Source: [Leptolyngbya] sp. JSC-1
GTDB taxonomy: Bacteria; Cyanobacteriota; Cyanobacteriia; Elainellales; Elainellaceae
DNA: 64,000 bases
Assembly: GCA_000733415.1 (NCBI GenBank)
Contig: KL662192.1
Location: 108,921-172,920 of the forward strand
Direction of reading: 5' to 3'
The notes beneath the pieces are model-generated. The model made no database searches. It saw only the letters and a program-made list of their open reading frames with translations, and had not been told where the DNA came from. Of the stretch, positions 60,801 through 64,000 are shown one piece after another. Each line of letters begins with the position of its first letter. Position 1 is the stretch's first letter. Made by a program: the position numbers and the translations under genes.

Positions 60801-60959
60801 TCGGATTCAGTTTTAGACATGGTTGGAATTTACGGGACTTGGACACTTTCTATTGAAAAGGATAAAGATGAACTCAACACAAATTATGGTCTTGACCTTA
60901 GCAAGGTTTCTGCGGTCTATATCTATTTCAAAGGATATTTTCGTAACAAGCATAAGTAA
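57900..60959 (+). CDS. Large multidomain protein A of unknown function
   Basis: 1019 residues, no signal peptide. Residues 60-110 are beta-rich (TVCAKNITLYGSITIP, VKLYCHKLTV). A Gly-rich region from 155 to 300 includes collagen-like triplets at 189-208 (GYPGVDGQDGANGASGSDG) and 277-297 (GQPGLPGKPGKGGKRGKGGK) between beta strands. Residues about 400-800 are almost all helical with long coiled coils. Residues 829-1019 look like a beta sandwich. The final segment (GIYGTWTLSIE, LSKVSAVYIYFKGYFR) faintly recalls the end of Tc-toxin A subunits. GAGGGAA precedes the ATG. It is 247 bp upstream of protein B, on the same strand, and I infer a functional pair. A surface or toxin-like complex is possible but not shown. 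Confidence 0.75.
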   Translation: MVFVNTNPNYYRDDCVQELDPELAIRYPARTLIYYTGENLNLGQATQTGFDEHIEDIKSDRHLTVCAKNITLYGSITIPRGDVKLYCHKLTVPDIKGLPAVMDVSAGKLPIQYLNGDQQKTYSAPPNTRGSGAKGMDAQAILDSLNKGKDPTKPDYQRWGQNGADGGSITIICDEIDLQGTLTLNANGGDGYPGVDGQDGANGASGSDGLKVEVCSEGYEGPAYCHDELRSSPTEGSQGGAGGAALGGGSGGDGGSIKFHYCFGRGEQNIAIQLEFGQPGLPGKPGKGGKRGKGGKLYYKPYVGAKSIESQAKPTDSDPDEWADSGKAPEPAETGEHGAHILPLQVDDLIPLGDECDNVFFLMLLQSIKYRYLNCDPQLFRGKEISFQRGSKEEWQAIGTEINWLVNVLSDFQAFDPTCDDAIKKNFILNKAVTLQTKYKANKTFYNHLPSWVPREAFDSLSKTFEQNADLLDSFEKEFLNLAKSYTDANAKKLDKQQVLAQLDASQHRNQESFKLMTDLVFTAKGKIDTAVTAYEAAKVELKKSETALQTAITSKFNCNFDTVIKALEMMAMSHDVKTAATMGAVELANIVYEGITKIKTNDGRDVDKTYVISQLASLGDDLVAGFRSQAMDTDSTIKLDEKSIHFMTQLDKLDEQIDSISGAVSTVEIKQAIQDFRNALVSRSDAIIEYNTTILLAAQYAQEAENDAAQIKQLNNQTQPFNPHDVEVFSYYAHRYQDLVDQVLFLIHQAERKYAFLTLGGLPNLDDYWKNWLNLWVDSAPSEHNVQSFKAQMTTLTTEQESYYGNQNSPNSPFPDESDNKVRLSLIQVKLPDSLVKTLKTSNAVTFKTVPETAAPKASNEVMVSNAQDKVDIRITHIRPHIYAPVLDENKKPKVDENGNLIDSGVTASKKIAISIKHQGISRIQSNTDMFEFTHDDVETSFVHFTNFNPQKSEYQSANSGEEGKLSDSVLDMVGIYGTWTLSIEKDKDELNTNYGLDLSKVSAVYIYFKGYFRNKHK

Positions 60960-60966
60960 TTAAATG

Positions 60967-61000
60967 TAGGATGCATGAGCGACAACGTAACGCATCCATG
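60967..61000. repeat. Hairpin repeat of the GTAGG-AGCGACA-TAAC family, variant stem
   Basis: GTAGGATGCATGAGCGACA followed by ACGTAACGCATCCA. The same frame with a different stem (TTGGGT/ACCCAA) is at 63412-63443. It directly follows the protein A gene. Confidence 0.6.
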
Positions 61001-61206
61001 CTTTGAAGAATGAGCTACGTCTTTAGCATGAACTCAGTCAAAAGTTTTGCTAATTTATCCCATAGGTAATCAGGTTTGCCTGCTTACAGAATTTCAGCAA
61101 ATCACAAATTGAACATAGGATGACCATCTCGGTTTTTGTGCGGGCAAGATGCCTGCTTCACAAGCTTTTAGCCAAATTTAGTTCAATTCAAGTCAGGAGA
61201 AAGAAA

Positions 61207-63390
61207 ATGAGCACGGATATCCAAGCAACGACTGCAAGTATTCAACACCAAAATGCCGTGAAATTTTGGGCAGATATGAGTAATCTCAAGTTTTTGCCAC
61301 TGGTGTTGTCATGGAAGTCTCAACAGCTGAATGATCAGTATGATGATCTTGATTTGACGGATAGCTTCCTGAGTGATTTTGAAGCATTTTTGCAGGATAA
61401 GTTAGGGTATGCCACCACGATTGCTGAAGTTGCTTCGTTTGACACAACTCCTACCAGCTTCGATGAAGCGCGCAACGAACAGCTCGACTTTTGGCGCGGT
61501 AGCTATTTTCTGTTTGATCCTCAAGGCAATCACTATGGGTTGTCGATTAGCAAACAAGATCCTGCAACGGGTAAAAATCCGATCGTCTTTGATGGCGTTT
61601 CAATTGTTGACTACACCTTCCACAACAGCACCCTCAAACTAAACGACGATATTACCGGGTCACTCACGTTCTCTATGCCCACAATGCCTGACAACAATAC
61701 GGTGCAGGGGGATCCAGTACAATGGTTGCGCGACCGCACCTCCTTCCAGCGCAAATGCACCGGAGACATCACCTACAACGACAAGCCACTACATCTGATT
61801 GGCAGACAGGGCAGCTATACCTTCCAGGGCGTCAAAGATGACACCCACTGTGATCCTCTCGACTATTGGACAGGAGTTTACAACGCCGTCATCACCGATG
61901 CTACAGACGACGACTCAACCGATACCGATCCCACGGTGGAATATAAACCCGACCTGGAAGTTCGCCTCACCAATGACACCCTGTCTCTCAACCTGTTGAA
62001 TGGAATCACTATCTCCCCATACCGCTATTTCAACAACCGCGTCAGTTGGGGCGATGACAATAACGGCGGGCAACTCACCTTTGATGCAACCTTCAACGGC
62101 AAACGCCGTATGGGTGGCACGATTACCGTGAATGGAAAACCCTGGACAGTGGGCGGCTACTTCAGACATGGGCTTGTGGCGCAACCCACAACCCGCTTAA
62201 GCAATATCACCGTTAGAGCCACAGGCATCTCCATCGATAAGATTGTGGCGGCGCTACCTGAGGGTAATTACTCTGCAACTTTGACCGCAACAGGTGGAAC
62301 TGCTCCCTACACCTGGGCTGCCACGGGTGTGCCTGCTGGACTAACCCTCACATCTGCTGGAGTCCTTTCAGGAAAAGCCCCCAAAGATTTGGGCAACTAC
62401 TCCCTGAAAGTTACCGTCACCGATGCTAACAAAGCTACCAAGACAGACGATTTAACCTTAAAAGTTGTGTCACCAACCCTCAAAATCACCACAGATGCAC
62501 TACCGACTGTTTCTAAAGATAAGGATTATGCCGTCGTGCTGGATGCGGAAGGAGGCGATGAAGAAGCCTATAAGTGGGAACTGGTTTCAGGAGAATTGCC
62601 GTCCGGTCTTAAGTTTAATGGTGATACAGGAAGAATTAGCGGCAAATTCACCACCTCTGACATTGACCCCAAAGACATTGCCGCCTTTAGAGTCAAAGTG
62701 TCATGCCCTGTGGCTGGGCGTACCCTGACCGCCGGCCGCACCTTCACGCTCAAATGCACCAGCACCCTGTCAACCTCAGAGATTCTGGAAGTTTCCACCC
62801 TGGTTGTTGAATTTTTGATGGGTGCCGGACTAGTTGAGTTAATCTTGAAAGCTGTCAAACTCAGACGAGAAGCCAAAAAAGAAAAAGATAAGAGTGGTGA
62901 GAATAGCGATGCAGCGAAACAAGCTGTTGATAAAGCAAATAATGTTGCCAAGAATCAGTCACTTCTGGTTGAAGACACTGATAATTTAGATGAGTCCGTA
63001 GAGGAGGCTCGTGATAGCTTGACCAAGAGTGACTTGAACGGATTTAAGGATTTCTTAAATGGAGAAATCACCAAGGTAAATAACTCGATCGCCAACTTAG
63101 ATCGCAAAGTTCAAGCACAATCTAACCAACAGTCTGATTTAGAAGAAGCACTTGCAAAAGTAACTAAAACCATTGCGGATATTAAAGACAAGTTGGATAG
63201 AGAAACTGTTCCTAATTTACAGGAAGAACTCAAAAGGCAAATAGAACAATTGGTTGAAGAAGTGAAGAATGTACAGGATCAGCAAGCAGAAATTGCACGA
63301 GAGCAAGTTCATGAAAATGCTATAACAAATGAGCAAAAAGAGAAGAAAAAGGATAGTGAAACATCGACAAACGCAGTAGACCCTGAGTAA
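61207..63390 (+). CDS. Large multidomain protein B of unknown function
   Basis: 727 residues from ATG 61207, chosen for AGGAGAAAG upstream (the frame is open from 61120). After a helical start there are two tandem beta modules of about 110 residues beginning at W96 (FWRGSYF) and W221 (YWTGVYN). Both have GxLTF and a GxIT/NxKP strand pair. Two Ig-like putative-binding domains follow (about 335-425, GGTAPYTWAATGVPAGLTL; about 426-520, DYAVVLDAEGGDEEAYKWEL). A hydrophobic helix (VSTLVVEFLMGAGLVELILKA, about 527-555) and a long charged coiled coil to residue 727 end the protein. No signal peptide. It could be membrane-anchored or inserting. Function unknown; likely partner of protein A. Confidence 0.75.
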   Translation: MSTDIQATTASIQHQNAVKFWADMSNLKFLPLVLSWKSQQLNDQYDDLDLTDSFLSDFEAFLQDKLGYATTIAEVASFDTTPTSFDEARNEQLDFWRGSYFLFDPQGNHYGLSISKQDPATGKNPIVFDGVSIVDYTFHNSTLKLNDDITGSLTFSMPTMPDNNTVQGDPVQWLRDRTSFQRKCTGDITYNDKPLHLIGRQGSYTFQGVKDDTHCDPLDYWTGVYNAVITDATDDDSTDTDPTVEYKPDLEVRLTNDTLSLNLLNGITISPYRYFNNRVSWGDDNNGGQLTFDATFNGKRRMGGTITVNGKPWTVGGYFRHGLVAQPTTRLSNITVRATGISIDKIVAALPEGNYSATLTATGGTAPYTWAATGVPAGLTLTSAGVLSGKAPKDLGNYSLKVTVTDANKATKTDDLTLKVVSPTLKITTDALPTVSKDKDYAVVLDAEGGDEEAYKWELVSGELPSGLKFNGDTGRISGKFTTSDIDPKDIAAFRVKVSCPVAGRTLTAGRTFTLKCTSTLSTSEILEVSTLVVEFLMGAGLVELILKAVKLRREAKKEKDKSGENSDAAKQAVDKANNVAKNQSLLVEDTDNLDESVEEARDSLTKSDLNGFKDFLNGEITKVNNSIANLDRKVQAQSNQQSDLEEALAKVTKTIADIKDKLDRETVPNLQEELKRQIEQLVEEVKNVQDQQAEIAREQVHENAITNEQKEKKKDSETSTNAVDPE

Positions 63391-63889
63391 CTAGTAACTC
63401 ACGTAGCCCACGTAGGTTGGGTCAGCGACAGCATAACCCAACATCACCGCTCCTCAAAGTCCCCCTTAGCAAGGGGGATTTAGGGGGATCAAATTAAACT
63501 GTGACTAAGCCAAAAGGTTCATCGAACCGATCCCCCTAACCCCCCTTAACAAGGGGGGAGCTGGATTAAGAGTCCTCCTTCATTATGGGAATTTAGCCCA
63601 CGTAGGTTAGGTGGCGGCGTCACCCAACATCACCGCTCTTCAAAGTCCCCCTTAGCAAGGGGGATTTAGGGGGATCAAATTAAACTGTGACTAAACCGAA
63701 GATGTCGGTTTCGCGTTGTATTGCTACCCAGAGGCAGGCTCCAACCCAACTTACAGAAAAGATTTACCGATTTTCAGAAACAGGGAGGGTGCATCCCAGT
63801 TATGTAATAAGTAGAAATGCTTAACAGGTCAGTTCAGAGCATCTCCATTATGCTTAAGGAATTAATTGCTGACCTCTGAGGTGCAACGA
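63391..63889. other. Gene-free repeat region before a transposase
   Basis: Two direct copies of a block of about 95 bp (63405-63510 and 63599-63696) each hold the GTAGG hairpin family, CACCGCTC/TTC, AAAGTCCCCCTTAGCAAGG and the ending CAAATTAAACTGTGACTAA. The hairpin CCCCCTT-AGC-AAGGGGG could end transcription of the protein B gene. Bases 63785-63840 may be the left end of the transposon. Confidence 0.6.
63405..63696 (+). repeat. Two direct repeat blocks flanking a related palindrome
   Basis: Copy 1 is 63405-63510 and copy 2 is 63599-63696. Between them is the related CCGATCCCCCTAACCCCCC / AACAAGGGGGGAG palindrome. Confidence 0.75.
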
Positions 63890-64000
63890 ATGGACGCCGA
63901 TAAATTGCAACAAATCCAAGACCATGCTCGTGCCATTGCCGCCTTGCTATATGAGGAAACAGCACCGGAACAATTGACGACGCTAGAAGGAATCGAGTCA
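63890..64000 (+). CDS. Transposase, ISKra4-like, N-terminal part (runs off the window)
   Basis: 37 codons are visible from the ATG at 63890, with GAGGTG 8 bases upstream. The product, DADKLQQIQDHARAIAALLY and EETAPEQLTTLEGIES, resembles the start of ISKra4-type transposases common in cyanobacteria. The right end lies outside the window. Confidence 0.6.
   Translation, partial: MDADKLQQIQDHARAIAALLYEETAPEQLTTLEGIES

Noticed and set aside
63461..63480. CCCCCTT-AGC-AAGGGGG as a specific terminator
   Set aside because: The same hairpin belongs to a dispersed repeat found twice here, so position alone does not prove a terminator role.

Overview
The window looks like a chromosomal segment of a cyanobacterium, probably filamentous. 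The evidence is the Sll0783/Nit1-type nitrogen-starvation genes behind a textbook NtcA promoter, several HIP1 octamers (GCGATCGC, for example near 3735, 5957, 7637, 9087, 9746 and 58076), a cyanobacterial-style hybrid kinase, and many short dispersed palindromes and G-rich repeats. No rRNA, tRNA or CRISPR array was recognised.

Layout. 0.3-3.5 kb: radical SAM, nitrilase and MSMEG_0572-type genes under NtcA. 3.6-9.7 kb: a GAF-LuxR regulator, a giant hybrid two-component protein, a CheY-like protein and a degenerate phosphatase. 9.8-15 kb: an SRPBCC protein, the fermentation pair pflA-adhE, and a possible lipocalin-type lyase. 16-23.3 kb: a sulfate transporter (sbpA-cysTW and divergent cysA), a TauE-like exporter and two DUF202 proteins. 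23.5-29.3 kb: a CadD-like protein, a prohibitin, a LysR regulator, a ferredoxin, methanethiol oxidase and an Rrf2 regulator. 29.7-31 kb: an insertion sequence. 31-41.7 kb: a CRP-type regulator, a first sulfonate locus (ssuA-tauD), an SfnB/DszC-like flavoprotein, a broken AhpD gene, two more CadD-like genes and mosaic pseudogenes. 41.8-51.8 kb: a YeeE transporter with a rhodanese, ssuCBA, a phosphatase, chrA, ssuD and a NIL protein. 52-56.9 kb: peptidoglycan enzymes. 57.9-63.4 kb: two very large proteins of unknown function. 63.4-64 kb: repeats and the start of a transposase.

How it works together. From 16 to 51 kb this is largely a sulfur-acquisition island: sulfate, sulfonate, thiosulfate and methanethiol use. 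Its promoters share a 26-bp inverted repeat (TACGGTAA-N10-TTACCGTA, called the S26 box here). I count about ten good and five weak copies. Three lie upstream of the Rrf2 gene, which resembles CymR, so I infer a sulfur regulon controlled by that protein, with a CRP/CysR-like protein as the other candidate. A second shared motif of about 45 bp (called the L box) precedes CadD-like, truncated LysR and other genes in one consistent orientation.

The most novel coding material is the 1019-aa plus 727-aa pair at 57.9-63.4 kb. The first protein has a Gly-rich, collagen-like N-terminal part, a long helical region and a beta-rich end. The second has duplicated beta modules, Ig-like domains, one hydrophobic helix and a coiled coil. 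An inverted polypurine/polypyrimidine repeat has invaded genes and operons. It sits in frame inside the kinase ATPase domain, forms the radical SAM C-terminus, and overlaps the sbpA stop codon. Several genes carry frameshifts or stops.
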